A stretch of DNA of 64,000 bases from Colletes latitarsis (taxonomy: Eukaryota; Arthropoda; Insecta; Hymenoptera; Colletidae): assembly GCF_051014445.1 (NCBI RefSeq), contig NW_027488369.1:12976001-13040000 (forward strand), read 5' to 3'. The translations under genes were made by a program, and so were the position numbers. Numbering within the stretch: the stretch's first letter is position 1; each line of letters opens with the position of its first letter. Shown here one piece after another: positions 24,481 to 37,334 of the stretch. The notes beneath the pieces were generated by a model that worked only from the letters and a program-made list of their open reading frames with translations, searched no databases and was not told the DNA's origin.

Positions 24481-25639
24481 CAGTCCATTAAACCTGGTTT
24501 CGCTCATTATTTTAGAGGATAACGCATGTTAGGTGTAGGTCAGGCCTGGGATTTTCACTCATCAGACTCGTACTTTCGCATTCTTCACATACTTGTTGAA
24601 CGGATCCTGGGTTTTTTCTGGTTTGGATCACGTAGTAATGTGGGACCACACTGAAACAATCAATTAAACCTGGTCTTGATAAATATTTTAGAGGATAACG
24701 CATGTTAGGTCTGGGTTAGGTCTAGGATTTGACCTGGTCTGGCTCATACTTTCGCATATTTCTCATACTTCATGGCTAGATCCTGGGCTATTTCTGGATT
24801 GGATCACGTAGTAATGTGGTACCACACTGAAACTGTCAATTAAACCTGGTTTGGATCAATATTTTAGAGGATAACGCATGTGAGGTCTAGGTTAGGTCTG
24901 GGATTTTCACTCATCAGACCCATACTTTCGCATTCTTCACATACTTGTTGAACGGATCCTGGTTTTTTTCTGGTTTGGATCCCGTAGTAGTGTGGTACCA
25001 CACTGAAACAGTCCATTAAACCTGGTTTCGCTCAATATTTTAGAGGATAACGCATGTTAGGTCTAGGTCAGGCCTGGTTTTTTCACTCATCAGACTCATA
25101 CTTTCGCATTCTTCACATACTTGTTGAACGGATCCTGGGTTTTTTCTGGTTTGGGTCACGTAGTAATGTGGGACCACACTGAAACAGTCAATAATCCTGG
25201 TTTCGACCAATATTTTAGAGAATAATTCACGTTAGGTCTAGGTTAGGTCTGGGATTTGCTCTCATCAGGCTCATACTTTCGCACACTTCACATACTTGTT
25301 GAACGGATCCTGGGTTTTTTCTGGTTTGAATCACGTAGTAGTGTGGTACCACACTGAAACCGTCCATTAAACCTGGTTTCGCTCAATATTTTAGAGGATA
25401 ACACATGTTAGGTCTAGGTTAGGTCTGGGATTTGCCCTCATCAGGCTCATACTTTCGCATATTTCTCATACTTCATGGCTAGATCCTGGGCTATTTCTGG
25501 ATTGGATCACGTAGTAAAGTGGTACAACACTGAAACATTCAATGAAACCTGGTCTGGATAAATATTTTAGACGACAACGCATCTTAGGTCTGGGATAGGT
25601 CTAAGATTTGCCCTCATCAGGCTCACAGTTTCGCGTTTT

Positions 25640-26210
25640 TCACATACTTGTTGAACAGATCCTGGGTTTTTTCTGGTTTGGATCACGAAGTAGTGTGGTA
25701 CCACACTGAAACCGTCCATTAAACCTGGTTTCGCTCAATATTTTAGAGGATAACACATGTTAGGTCTAGGTTAGGTCTGGGATTTGCTCTCATCAGGCTC
25801 ATTCTTTCGCATATGTCTCATACTTGATGGCTAGATCCTGGGCTTTTTCTGGATTGCATCACGTAGTAACGTAGTACCACACTGAAACAGTCAATGAAAC
25901 CTGGTTTCCATCAATATTTTAGAGGACAACGCAAGTTAGGTCTAGGTAAGGCCTGAGATTTTCACTGATCAGACTCATACATTCGCATTCTTCACATACT
26001 TGTTGAACGGATCCTGGGTCCTTTCTGGTTTGGATCACGTAGTAATGTGGTACCGCACAGAAACATTCAACTAACCTGGTCTTGATAAATATTTTAGAGG
26101 ATAACGCATGTTAGGTCTGGGTTACGTCTAGGATTTGCCCTCATCAGGCTCATATTTTCGCATATTTCTCATACTTCATGGCTAGATCCTGGGCTGTTTC
26201 CGCATTGTAT
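25640..26210 (+). repeat. Block shared with 45,371-45,940
   Basis: Matches at offset 19,731 bp (112 monomers). Shared rare marks are GATCACGAAG, GAAACCGTCC, GATAACACATG, GCATATGTCTC, GTAACGTAGTACC, the GTAAGGCCTGAG monomer, and CAACTAACCTGG, which is two bases shorter than the usual CAATTAAACCTGG. Confidence 0.85.
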
Positions 26211-28031
26211 CACGTAGTAATGTGGTACCACACTGAAACATTCAATGAAACCTGGTCTGGATAAATATTTTAGAGGATAACGAATCTTAGGTCTGGGTTA
26301 GGTCTAAGATTTGCCCTCATCAGGCTCACATTTTCGCGTTTTTCACATACTTGTTGAACAGATCCTGGGTTTTTTCTGGTTTGGATCACGTAGTAATGTG
26401 GTACCACACTAAAACAGCCAATTAAACCTGGTTTCGATCAATATTTTGGAGGATAACGCAAGTTAGGTCTGGGATAGGTCTGGGATTTGCTCTCATCAGG
26501 CTCATTCTTTCGCATATTTCTCATACTTGATGGCTAGATCCTGAGCTTTTTCTGGATTGCATCACGTAGTAATGAAGTACAACACTGAAACAATCAATTG
26601 AACCTGGTCTTGATAAATATTTTAGAGGATAACGCATGTTAGGTCTGGGATAGGTCTGGGATTTGCCCTCATTAGACTCATACTTTCGCACACTTCACAT
26701 ACTCGTTGAACAGATCCTGGGTTATTTTCTGGTTTGGATCACATAGTAATGTGGTACCACACTGAAACAGTCGATTAAACCAGGTTTCGATCAATATTTT
26801 TGAGGATAACGCATGTTAGGTCTAGGTTAGGCCTGGGATTTTCACTCATCAGACTCATACTTTCGCATTCTTCACATACTTGTTGAACGGATCCTGGGTT
26901 TTTTCTGGTTTGGATCACGTAGTAATGTGGGTCCACACTGATACAATCAATTAATCCTGGTCTTGATAAATATTTTAGAGGATAACGCATGTTAGGTCTG
27001 GGATAGGTCTGGGATTTGCCCTCATCAGACTCATACTTTCGCACACTTCACATACTCGTTGAACAGATCCTGGGTTATTTTCTGGTTTGGATCACATAGT
27101 AATGTGGTACCACACTGAAACAGTCGATTAAACCAGGTTTCGATCAATATTTTTGAGGACAACGCATGTTAGGTCTAGGTTAGGCCTGGGATTTTCACTC
27201 ATCAGTCTCATACTTTCGCATTCTTCACATACTTGTTGAACTGATCCTGGGTTTTTTCTGGTTTGGATCACGTAGTAATGTGGTTCCACACTGAAACAGT
27301 CAATCAAACCTGGTTTCGACCAATATTTTACAGAATAATTCATGTTAGGGGTAGGTTAGGTCTGGGATTTGCTCTCATCAGGCTCATTCTTTCGCATATT
27401 TCTCATACTTGATGGCTAGATCCTGGGCTTTTTCTGGATTGCATCACGTAGTAATGAAGTACAACACTGAAACAGTCAATTAAACCTGGTTTCCATCAAT
27501 ATTTTAGAGTACAACGCAAGTTAGGTCTGGGATAGGTCTGGGATTTGCTCTCATCAGGCTCATACTTTCGCGTTTTTCACATACTTGTTGAACAGATCCT
27601 GGGTTTTTTCTGGTTTGGATCCCGTAGTAGTGTTGTACCACACTGAAACAGTCCATTAAACCTGGTTTCGCTCAATATTTTAGAGGATAACGCATGTTAG
27701 GTCTAGGTCAGGCCTGGTTTTTTCACTCATCAGACTCATGCTTTCGCATTCTTCACATACTTGTTGAACGGATCCTGGGTTTTTTCTGGTTTGGGTCACG
27801 TATTAATGTGGGACCACACTGAAACAGTCAATTAAACCTGGTTTCGACCAATATTTTAGAGAATAATTCATGTTAGGTCTAGGTTAGGTCTGGGATTTGC
27901 TCTCATCAGGCTCATACTTTCGCACACTTCACATACTTGTTGAACGGATCCTGGGTTTTTTCTGGTTTGAATCACGTAGTAGTGTGGTACCACACTGAAA
28001 CAGTCCATTAAACCTGGTTTCGCTCAATATT

Positions 28032-29456
28032 TTAGAGGATAACGCACGTTAGGTCTAGGTCAGGCCTGGGATTTTCACTCATCAGACTCATACTTTCGCA
28101 TTCTTCACATACTTGTTGAACGGATCCTGGGTTTTTTCTGGTTTGGATCACGTAGTAATGTGGCTCCACACTGAAACAATCAATTAAACCTGGTCTTGAT
28201 AAATATTTTAGAGGATAACGCATGTTAGGTCTGGGATAGGTCTGGGATTTGCCCTCATCAGGCTCATACTTTCGCACACTTCACATACTCGTTGAACAAA
28301 TCCTGCGTTATTTTCTGGTTTGGATCACATAGTAATGTGGTACCACACTGAAACATTCAATTAAACCTGGTCTTGATAAATATTTTAAAGGATAACGCAT
28401 GTTAGGTCTGGGTTAGGTCTAGGATTTGCCCTCATCAGGCTCATTCCTTCGCATATGTCTCATACTTGATGGCTAGATCCTGGGCTTTTTCTGGATTGCA
28501 TCACGTAGTAACGTAGTACCACACTGAAACAGTCAATGAAACCTGGTTTCCATCAATATTTTAGAGGACAACGCAAGTTAGGCCTAGGTAAGGCCTGAGA
28601 TTTTCACTGATCAGACTCATACATTCGCATTCTTCACATACTTGTTGAACTGATCCTGGGTTTTTTCTGGTTTGGATCACGTAGTAATGTGGTTCCACAC
28701 TGAAACAGTCAATCAAACCTGGTTTCGACCAATATTTTACAGAATAATTCATGTTAGGGGTAGGTTAGGTCTGGGATTTGCTCTCATCAGGCTCATTCTT
28801 TCGCATATTTCTCATACTTGATGGCTAGATCCTGGGCTTTTTCTGGATTGCATCACGTAGTAATGAAGTACAACACTGAAACAGTCAATTAAACCTGGTT
28901 TCCATCAATATTTTAGAGGACAACGCAAGTTAGGTCTGGGATAGGTCTGGGATTTGCTCTCATCAGGCTCATACTTTCGCGTTTTTCACATACTTGTTGA
29001 ACGGATCCTGGGTTTTTTCTGGTTTGGGTCACGTATTAATGTGGGACCACACTGAAACAGTCAATTAAACCTGGTTTCGACCAATATTTTAGAGAATAAT
29101 TCATGTTAGGTCTAGGTTAGGTCTGGGATTTGCTCTCATCAGGCTCATACTTTCGCACACTTCACATACTTGTTGAACGGATCCTGGGTTTTTTCTGGTT
29201 TGAATCACGTAGTAGTGTGGTACCACACTGAAACAGTCCACTAAACCTGGTTTCGCTCAATATTTTAGAGGATAACGCACGTTAGGTCTAGGTCAGGCCT
29301 GGGATTTTCACTCATCAGACTCATACTTTCGCATTCTTCACATACTTGTTGAACGGATCCTGGGTTTTTTCTGGTTTGGATCACGTAGTAATGTGGCTCC
29401 ACACTGAAACAATCAATTAAACCTGGTCTTGATAAATATTTTAGAGGATAACGCAT
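28032..29456 (+). repeat. Local multi-monomer duplication, 1,233-bp step
   Basis: The class with CACGTTAGGTCTAGGTC and a GTGGCTCCAC dyad occurs at 28,047-28,170 and again at 29,279-29,403, 1,233 bp or seven monomers apart. The CACGTATTAATGTGGG monomer near 27,798 likewise recurs near 29,030. A partial seven-monomer tandem repeat. Confidence 0.75.
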
Positions 29457-29549
29457 ATTAGGTCTGGGATAGGTCTGGGATTTGCCCTCATCAGGCTCAT
29501 TCTTTCACATATTTCTCATACTTGATGGCTAGATCCTGAGCTTTTTCTG

Positions 29550-30170
29550 GATTGCGTCACGTAGTAATGAAGTACAACACTGAAACAGTCAATTAAACCT
29601 GGTTTCCATCAATATTTTAGAGGACAACGCAAGTTAGGTCTGGGATAGGTCTGGGATTTGCCCACATGAGGATCATACTGTCGCGTTTTTCACATACTTG
29701 TTCAACAGATCCTGGGTTTTTTCTGGTTTGGATCCCGTAGTAGTGTGGTACCACACTGAAACAGTCCATTAAACCTGGTTTCGCTCAATATTTTAGAGGA
29801 TAACGCATGTTAGGTCTAGGTCAGGCCTGGTTTTTTCACTCATCAGACTCATACTTTCGCATTCTTCACATACTTGTTGAACGGATCCTGGGTTTTTTCT
29901 GGTTTGGATCACGTAGTTATGTGGGTCCACACTGAAACAATCAATTAAACCTGGTCTTGATAAATATTTTAGACGATAACGCATGTTAGGTCTGGGATAG
30001 GTCTGGGATTTGCCCTCATCAGACTCATACTTTCGCAAACTTCACATACTCGTTGAACAGATCCTGGGTTATTTTCTGGTTTGGATCACATAGTAATGTG
30101 GTACCACACTGAAACAGTCGATTAAACCAGGTTTCGATCAATATTTTTCAGGATAACGCATGTTAGGTCT
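29550..30170 (+). repeat. Block shared with 38,888-39,508
   Basis: Offset 9,338 bp (53 monomers). Diagnostic marks are CCCACATGAGGATCATACTG (29,661), TTGTTCAACAGATCC, GTAGTTATGTGGGTCC, TTTTAGACGATAACGC and TTTTTCAGGATAACGC. All recur in the same order near 38,999-39,490. Confidence 0.88.
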
Positions 30171-30769
30171 AGGTTAGGCCTGGGATTTTCACTCATCAGG
30201 CTCATACTGTCGCGTTTTTCACATACTTGTTGAACAGATCCTGGGTTTTTTCTGGTTTGGATCCCGTAGTAGTGTGGTACCACACTGTAACAGTCCATTA
30301 AACCTGGTTTCGCTCAATATTTTAGAGGATAACGCATGTTAGGTCTAGGTCAGGCGTGGTTTTTTCACTCATCAGACTCATACTTTCGCATTCTTCACAT
30401 ACTTGTTGAACTGATCCTGGGTTTTTTCTGGTTTGGATCACGTAGTAATGTGGTTCCACACTGAAACAATCAATTAATCCTGGTCTTGATAAATATTTTA
30501 GAGGATAACGCATGTTAGGTCTAGGTTAGGCCTGGGATTTTCACTCATCAGACTCATACTTTCGCATTCTTCACATACTTGTTGAACGGATCCCGGGTTT
30601 TTTCTGGTTTGGATCACGTAGTAATGTGGGTCCACACTGAAACAATCAATTAAACCTGGTCTTGATAAATATTTTAGAGGAAAACGCATGTTAGGTCTGG
30701 GATAGGTCTGGGATTTGCCCTCATCAGACTCATACTTTCGCACACTTCACATACTCGTTGAACAGATCC

Positions 30770-32707
30770 TGGGTTATTTTCTGGTTTGGATCACATAGTA
30801 ATGTGGTACCACACTGAAACCGTCCATTAAACCTGGTTTGGATCAATATTTTAGAGGATAACGCATGTTAGGTCTAGGTTAGGTCTGGGATTTGCTCTCA
30901 TCAGGCACATTCTTTCGCATATTTCTCATACTTGATGGCTAGATCCTGGGCTGTTTCTGGATTGTATGACGTAGTAATGTGGTACCACACTGAAACAGTC
31001 AATTAAACCTGGTTTCGATCAATATGTTAGAGGATAACGCAAGTTAGGTCTAGGTTAGGCCTGGGATTTGCCCTCATCAGGGTCATACTTTCGCAGTTTT
31101 AACATACATGTTGACCTGATCGAGGGTTTTTTCTGCTTTGGATCACGTAGTACAGTGGTACCACACTGAAACATTCAATTAAACCTGGTCTTGATAAATA
31201 TTTTAGAGGATAACGCATGTTAGGTCTAGGTTAGGTCTGGGATTTGCTCTCATCAGGCTCATACGTTCGCATATTTCTCATACTTGATGGCTAGATCCTG
31301 GGCTTTTTCTGGATTGCATCACGTAGTAATGAAGTACAACACTGAAACAGTCAATTAAACCTGGTTTCCATCAATATCTTGGAGAACAACGTAAGTTAGG
31401 TCTGGCATTGGTCTGGGATTCGCCCTCATCAGGCTCATACTTTTGCGTTTTTCACATTCTTGTTGAACAGATCCTGGGTTTTTTCTGGTTTGTATCACGT
31501 AGTAGTGTGGTACCACACTGAAACAGTCCATTAAACCTGGTTTGGATCAATATTTTAGAGGATAACGCATGTTAGGTCTAGGTTAGGTCTAAGATTTGCC
31601 CTCATCAGGCTCACAGTTTCGCGTTTTTCACATACTTGTTGAACAGATCCTGGGTTTTTTCTGGTTTGGATCACGTAGTAATGTGGTACCATACTGAAAC
31701 AGTCCATTAAACATGGTTTCGCTCAATATTTTAGAGGATAACGCATGTTAGGTCTAGGTCAGGCCTGGGATTTTCACTCATCACACTCATCCTTTCGCAT
31801 TCTTCACATACTTGTTGAACGGATCCTGGGTTTTTTCTGGTTTGGATCACGTAGTAATGTGGGTCCACACTGAAACAATCAATTAAACCTGGTCTTGATA
31901 AATATATTAGAGGATAACGCATGTTAGGTCTGGGGTAGGTCTGGGATTTGCCCTCATCAGACTCATACTTTCGCACACTTCACATACTCGCTGAACAGAT
32001 CCTGGGTTATTTTCTGGTTTGGATCACATAGTAATGTGGTACCACACTGAAACAGTCGATTAAACCTGGTTTCGCTCAATATTTTAGAGGATAACGCATG
32101 TTAGGTCTAGGCCAGGCCTGGGATTTTCACTCATCAGACTCATACTTTCGCATTCTTCACATACTTGTTGAACGGATCCTGGGTTTTTTCTGGTTTGGGT
32201 CACGTATTAATGTGGGACCACACTGAAACAGTCAATTAAACCTGGTTTCGACCAATATTTTAGAGAATAATTCATGTTAGGTCTAGGTTAGGTCTGGGAT
32301 TTGCTCTCATCAGGCTCATACTTTCGCACACTTCACATACTTGTTGAACGGATCCTGGGTTTTTTCTGGTTTGAATCACGTAGTAGTGTGGTACCACACT
32401 GAAACAGTCCATTAAACCTGGTTTGGCTCAATATTTTAGAGGATAACGCACGTTAGGTCTAGGTCAGGCCTGGGATTTTCACTCATCAGACTCATACTTT
32501 CGCATTCTTCACATACTTGTTGTACGGATCCTGGGTTTTTTCTGGTTTGGATCACGTAGTAATGTGGCTCCACACTGAAACAATCAATTAAACCTGGTCT
32601 TGATAAATATTTTAGAGGATAACGCATGTTAGGTCTGGGATAGGTCTGGGATTTGCCCTCATCAGGCTCATACTTTCGCACACTTCACATACTCGTTGAA
32701 CAGATCC
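30770..32707 (+). repeat. 11-monomer HOR unit, copy 1 (1,938 bp)
   Basis: Repeated immediately downstream at offset 1,938 bp = 11 x 176.2. Includes the rare AACATACATGTTGACC monomer (31,101), the GTATGACGTAG monomer (30,964), GAGAACAACGTAAG (31,381), and CAGGCACATTC (30,901). By eye the two copies differ only at isolated bases, for example GCTCATACGTTCGCATA here against TCGCACA near 33,205. This is the youngest-looking large duplication in zone B. Confidence 0.93.
31020..31195 (+). repeat. Marker monomer with AACATACATGTTGACC
   Basis: A strongly deviating class: CATCAGGGTCATAC, TTTCGCAGTTTTAACATAC and TTGACCTGATCGAGGG replace the usual central block. The marker AACATAC lies at 31,101 here and recurs at about 33,039, 36,561, 48,013 and 50,303, with a diverged form (AACATGCATGCTGACC) near 44,313. 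Intervals are 11, 20, 44, 21 and 13 monomers, so it is useful for tracking how zone B was shuffled. It does not occur in zones A or C. Confidence 0.9.
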
Positions 32708-34645
32708 TGGGTTATTTTCTGGTTTGGATCACATAGTAATGTGGTACCACACTGAAACCGTCCATTAAACCTGGTTTGGATCAATATTTTAGAGGATAAC
32801 GCATGTTAGGTCTAGGTTAGGTCTGGGATTTGCTCTCATCAGGCACATTCTTTCGCATATTTCTCATACTTGATGGCTAGATCCTGGGCTGTTTCTGGAT
32901 TGTATGACGTAGTAATGTGGTACCACACTGAAACAGTCAATTAAACCTGGTTTCGATCAATATGTTAGAGGATAACGCAAGTTAGGTCTAGGTTAGGCCT
33001 GGGATTTGCCCTCATCAGGGTCATACTTTCGCAGTTTTAACATACATGTTGACCTGATCGAGGGTTTTTTCTGCTTTGGATCACGTAGTACAGTGGTACC
33101 ACACTGAAACATTCAATTAAACCTGGTCTTGATAAATATTTTAGAGGATAACGCATGTTAGGTCTAGGTTAGGTCTGGGATTTGCTCTCATCAGGCTCAT
33201 ACGTTCGCACATTTCTCATACTTGATGGCTAGATCCTGGGCTTTTTCTGGATTGCATCACGTAGTAATGAAGTACAACACTGAAACAGTCAATTAAACCT
33301 GGTTTCCATCAATATCTTGGAGAACAACGTAAGTTAGGTCTGGCATTGGTCTGGGATTCGCCCTCATCAGGCTCATACTTTTGCGTTTTTCACATTCTTG
33401 TTGAACAGATCCTGGGTTTTTTCTGGTTTGTATCACGTAGTAGTGTGGTACCACACTGAAACAGTCCATTAAACCTGGTTTGGATCAATATTTTAGAGGA
33501 TAACGCATGTTAGGTCTAGGTTAGGTCTAAGATTTGCCCTCATCAGGCTCACAGTTTCGCGTTTTTCACATACTTGTTGAACAGATCCTGGGTTTTTTCT
33601 GGTTTGGATCACGTAGTAATGTGGTACCATACTGAAACAGTCCATTAAACATGGTTTCGCTCAATATTTTAGAGGATAACGCATGTTAGGTCTAGGTCAG
33701 GCCTGGGATTTTCACTCATCACACTCATCCTTTCGCATTCTTCACATACTTGTTGAACGGATCCTGGGTTTTTTCTGGTTTGGATCACGTAGTAATGTGG
33801 GTCCACACTGAAACAATCAATTAAACCTGGTCTTGATAAATATATTAGAGGATAACGCATGTTAGGTCTGGGGTAGGTCTGGGATTTGCCCTCATCAGAC
33901 TCATACTTTCGCACACTTCACATACTCGCTGAACAGATCCTGGGTTATTTTCTGGTTTGGATCACATAGTAATGTGGTACCACACTGAAACAGTCGATTA
34001 AACCTGGTTTCGCTCAATATTTTAGAGGATAACGCATGTTAGGTCTAGGCCAGGCCTGGGATTTTCACTCATCAGACTCATACTTTCGCATTCTTCACAT
34101 ACTTGTTGAACGGATCCTGGGTTTTTTCTGGTTTGGGTCACGTATTAATGTGGGACCACACTGAAACAGTCAATTAAACCTGGTTTCGACCAATATTTTA
34201 GAGAATAATTCATGTTAGGTCTAGGTTAGGTCTGGGATTTGCTCTCATCAGGCTCATACTTTCGCACACTTCACATACTTGTTGAACGGATCCTGGGTTT
34301 TTTCTGGTTTGAATCACGTAGTAGTGTGGTACCACACTGAAACAGTCCATTAAACCTGGTTTCGCTCAATATTTTAGAGGATAACGCACGTTAGGTCTAG
34401 GTCAGGCCTGGGATTTTCACTCATCAGACTCATACTTTCGCATTCTTCACATACTTGTTGTACGGATCCTGGGTTTTTTCTGGTTTGGATCACGTAGTAA
34501 TGTGGCTCCACACTGAAACAATCAATTAAACCTGGTCTTGATAAATATTTTAGAGGATAACGCATGTTAGGTCTGGGATAGGTCTGGGATTTGCCCTCAT
34601 CAGGCTCATACTTTCGCACACTTCACATACTCGTTGAACAGATCC
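32708..34645 (+). repeat. 11-monomer HOR unit, copy 2 (1,938 bp)
   Basis: Tandem copy of 30,770-32,707. The match breaks at its right end near 34,645, where CTGGGTTATT becomes CTGCGTTATT and the downstream monomer order changes. Parts of the same unit recur at 36,449-36,710, 37,335-38,520 and 41,036-41,700. Confidence 0.93.
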
Positions 34646-36448
34646 TGCGTTATTTTCTGGTTTGGATCACATAGTAATGTGGTACCACACTGGAACATTC
34701 AATTAAACCTGGTCTTGATAAATATTTTAAAGGATAACGCATGTTAGGTCTGGGTTAGGTCTAGGATTTGCCCTCATGAGGCTCATTCCTTCGCATATGT
34801 CTCATACTTGATGGCTAGATCCTGGGCTTTTTCTGGATTGCATCACGTAGTAACGTAGTACCACACTGAAACAGTCAATGAAACCTGGTTTCCATCAATA
34901 TTTTAGAGGACAACGCAAGTTAGGCCTAGGTAAGGCCTGAGATTTTCACTGATCAGACTCATACATTCGCATTCTTCTCATACTTGTTGAACGGATCCTG
35001 GGTCCTTTCGGGTTTGGATCACGTAGTAATGTGGTACCGCACTGAAACATTCAACTAACCTGGTCTTGATAAATATTTTAGAGGATAACGCATGTTAGGT
35101 CTGGGTTATGTCTAGGATTTGCCCTCATCAGGCTCATATTTTCGCATATTTCTCATACTTCATGGCTAGATCCTGGGCTGTTTCCGCATTGTATCACGTA
35201 GTAATGTGGTACCACGCTGAAACAGTCAATTAAACATGGTTTCGATCAATATTTTAGAGGACAACGCAAGTTAGGTCTGGGATAGTTCTAGGATTTGCCC
35301 TCATCAGGCTCTTACTATCGCATATTTCTTATACTTCATGGCTGGATCCTGGGCTGTTTCTGGATTGGAACACGTAGTCAAGTGGTACCACACTGAAACA
35401 TTCAATGAAACCTGGTCTGGATAAATATTTTAGAGGATAACGCATCTTAGGTCTGGGTTAGGTCTAAGAATTGCCCTCATCAGGCTCACAGTTTCGCGTT
35501 TTTCACATACCTGTTGAGCAGATCCTGGGTTTTTTGTTGTTTGGGTCACGTAGTAGTGTGATACTACACTGAAACATTCAGTTAAACCTGGTCTTGATAA
35601 ACATTTTAGAGGATAGCGCATGTTAGGTCTGGGTTAGGTCTAGGATTTGCCCTCATCAGGCTCATTCTTTCACATATTTCTCAAACTTGATGGCTAGATC
35701 CTGAGCTTTTTCTGGATTGCCTCACGTAGTAGTGAAGTACAACACTGAAACAGTCAATTAAACCTGGTTTCCATCAATATTTTAGAGGACAACGCAAGTT
35801 AGGTCTGGGATAGGTCTGGGATTTGCCCACATGAGGATCATACAGTCGCGTTTTTCACATACTTGTTCAACAGATCCTGGGTTTTTTCTGGTTTGGATCC
35901 CGTAGTAGTGTGGTACCACACTGAAACAGTCCATTAAACCTGGTTTCGCTCAATATTTTAGAGGATAACGCATGTTAGGTCTAGGTCAGGCCTGGTTTTT
36001 TCACTCATCAGACTCATACTTTCGCATTCTTCACATACTTGTTGAACTGATCCTGGGTTTTTTCTGGTTTGGATCACGTAGTAATGTGGTTCCACACTGA
36101 AACAGTCAATTAATCCTGGTCTTGATAAATATTTTAGAGGATAACGCATGTTAGGTCTAGGTTAGGCCTGGGATTTTCACTCATCAGACTCATACTTTCG
36201 CATTCTTCACATACTTGTTGAACGGATCCTGGGTTTTTTCTGGTTTGGATCACGTAGTAATGTGGGTCCACACTGGAACAATCAATTAAACCTGGTCTTG
36301 ATAAATATTTTAGAGGAAAACGCATGTTAGGTCTGGGATAGGTCTGGGATTTGCCCTCATCAGACTCATACATTCGCACACTTCACATACTCGTTGAACA
36401 GATCCTGGGTTATTTTCTGGTTTGGATCACATAGTAATGTGGTACCAC

Positions 36449-36710
36449 ACTGAAACAGTCAATTAAACCTGGTTTCGATCAATATGTTAGAGGATAACGC
36501 AAGTTAGGTCTAGGTTAGGCCTGGGATTTGCCCTCATCAGGGTCATACTTTCGCAGTTTTAACATACATGTTGACCTGATCGAGGGTTTTTTCTGCTTTG
36601 GATCACGTAGTACAGTGGTACCACACTGAAACATTCAATTAAACCTGGTCTTGATAAATATTTTAGAGGATAACGCATGTTAGGTCTAGGTTAGGTCTGG
36701 GATTTGCTCT
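36449..36710 (+). repeat. Fragment of the 11-mer, third copy left part
   Basis: Matches 30,989-31,250 at offset 5,460 bp (31 monomers), including the AACATACATG marker at 36,561 and CAGTGGTACC. The match ends when CATCAGGCTCATACGTTCGC changes to a CATCAGACTC monomer with TTGCTGAACTGATCCCGGG. Confidence 0.85.
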
Positions 36711-36728
36711 CATCAGACTCATACGTTC

Positions 36729-37190
36729 GCATTCTTCTCATACTTGCTGAACTGATCCCGGGTTTTTTCTGGTTTGTATCACGTAGTAATGTGGCACCAC
36801 ACTGAAACAGTCGATTAAACCTGGTTTGGATCAATATTTTAGAGGATAACGCATGTTAGGTCTAGGTTAGCCCTGGGATTTTCACTCATCAGACTCATAC
36901 TTTCGCATTCTTCTCATACTTGCTGAACTGATCCCGGGTTTTTTCTGGTTTGTATCACGTAGTAGTGTGGTACCACACTGAAACAGTCCATTAAACCTGG
37001 TTTGGATCAATATTTTAGAGGATAACGCATGTTAGGTCTAGGTTAGCCCTGGGATTTTCACTCATCAGACTCATACTTTCGCATTCTTCTCATACTTGCT
37101 GAACTGATCCCGGGTTTTTTCTGGTTTGTATCACGTAGTAATGTGGCACCACACTGAAACAGTCGATTAAACCTGGTTTCGATCAATATC
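36729..37190 (+). repeat. Three successive TTGCTGAACTGATCCCGGG monomers
   Basis: The CCCGGG motif occurs at 36,757, 36,933 and 37,109, exactly 176 bp apart, in TTGCTGAACTGATCCCGGG. Copies 1 and 3 share a GTGGCACCAC dyad and CAGTCGATT, while copy 2 has GTGGTACCAC and CAGTCCATT, so the pattern is a dimer (353 bp) repeated one and a half times. It interrupts the third copy of the 11-mer. Confidence 0.9.
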
Positions 37191-37334
37191 ATAGAGGATA
37201 ACGCAAGTTAAGTCTGGGATTGGTCTGGGATTTGACCTCATCAGACTCATACATTCGCACACTTCACATACTCGTTGAACAGATCCTGGGTTATTTTCTG
37301 GTTTGGATCACATAGTAATGTGGTACCACACTGA

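Noticed and set aside
36750..36770. CCCGGG and GGTACC/GGATCC motifs as possible regulatory sites
   Set aside because: These recur because the monomer recurs. As six-base palindromes they are mainly useful as restriction landmarks.
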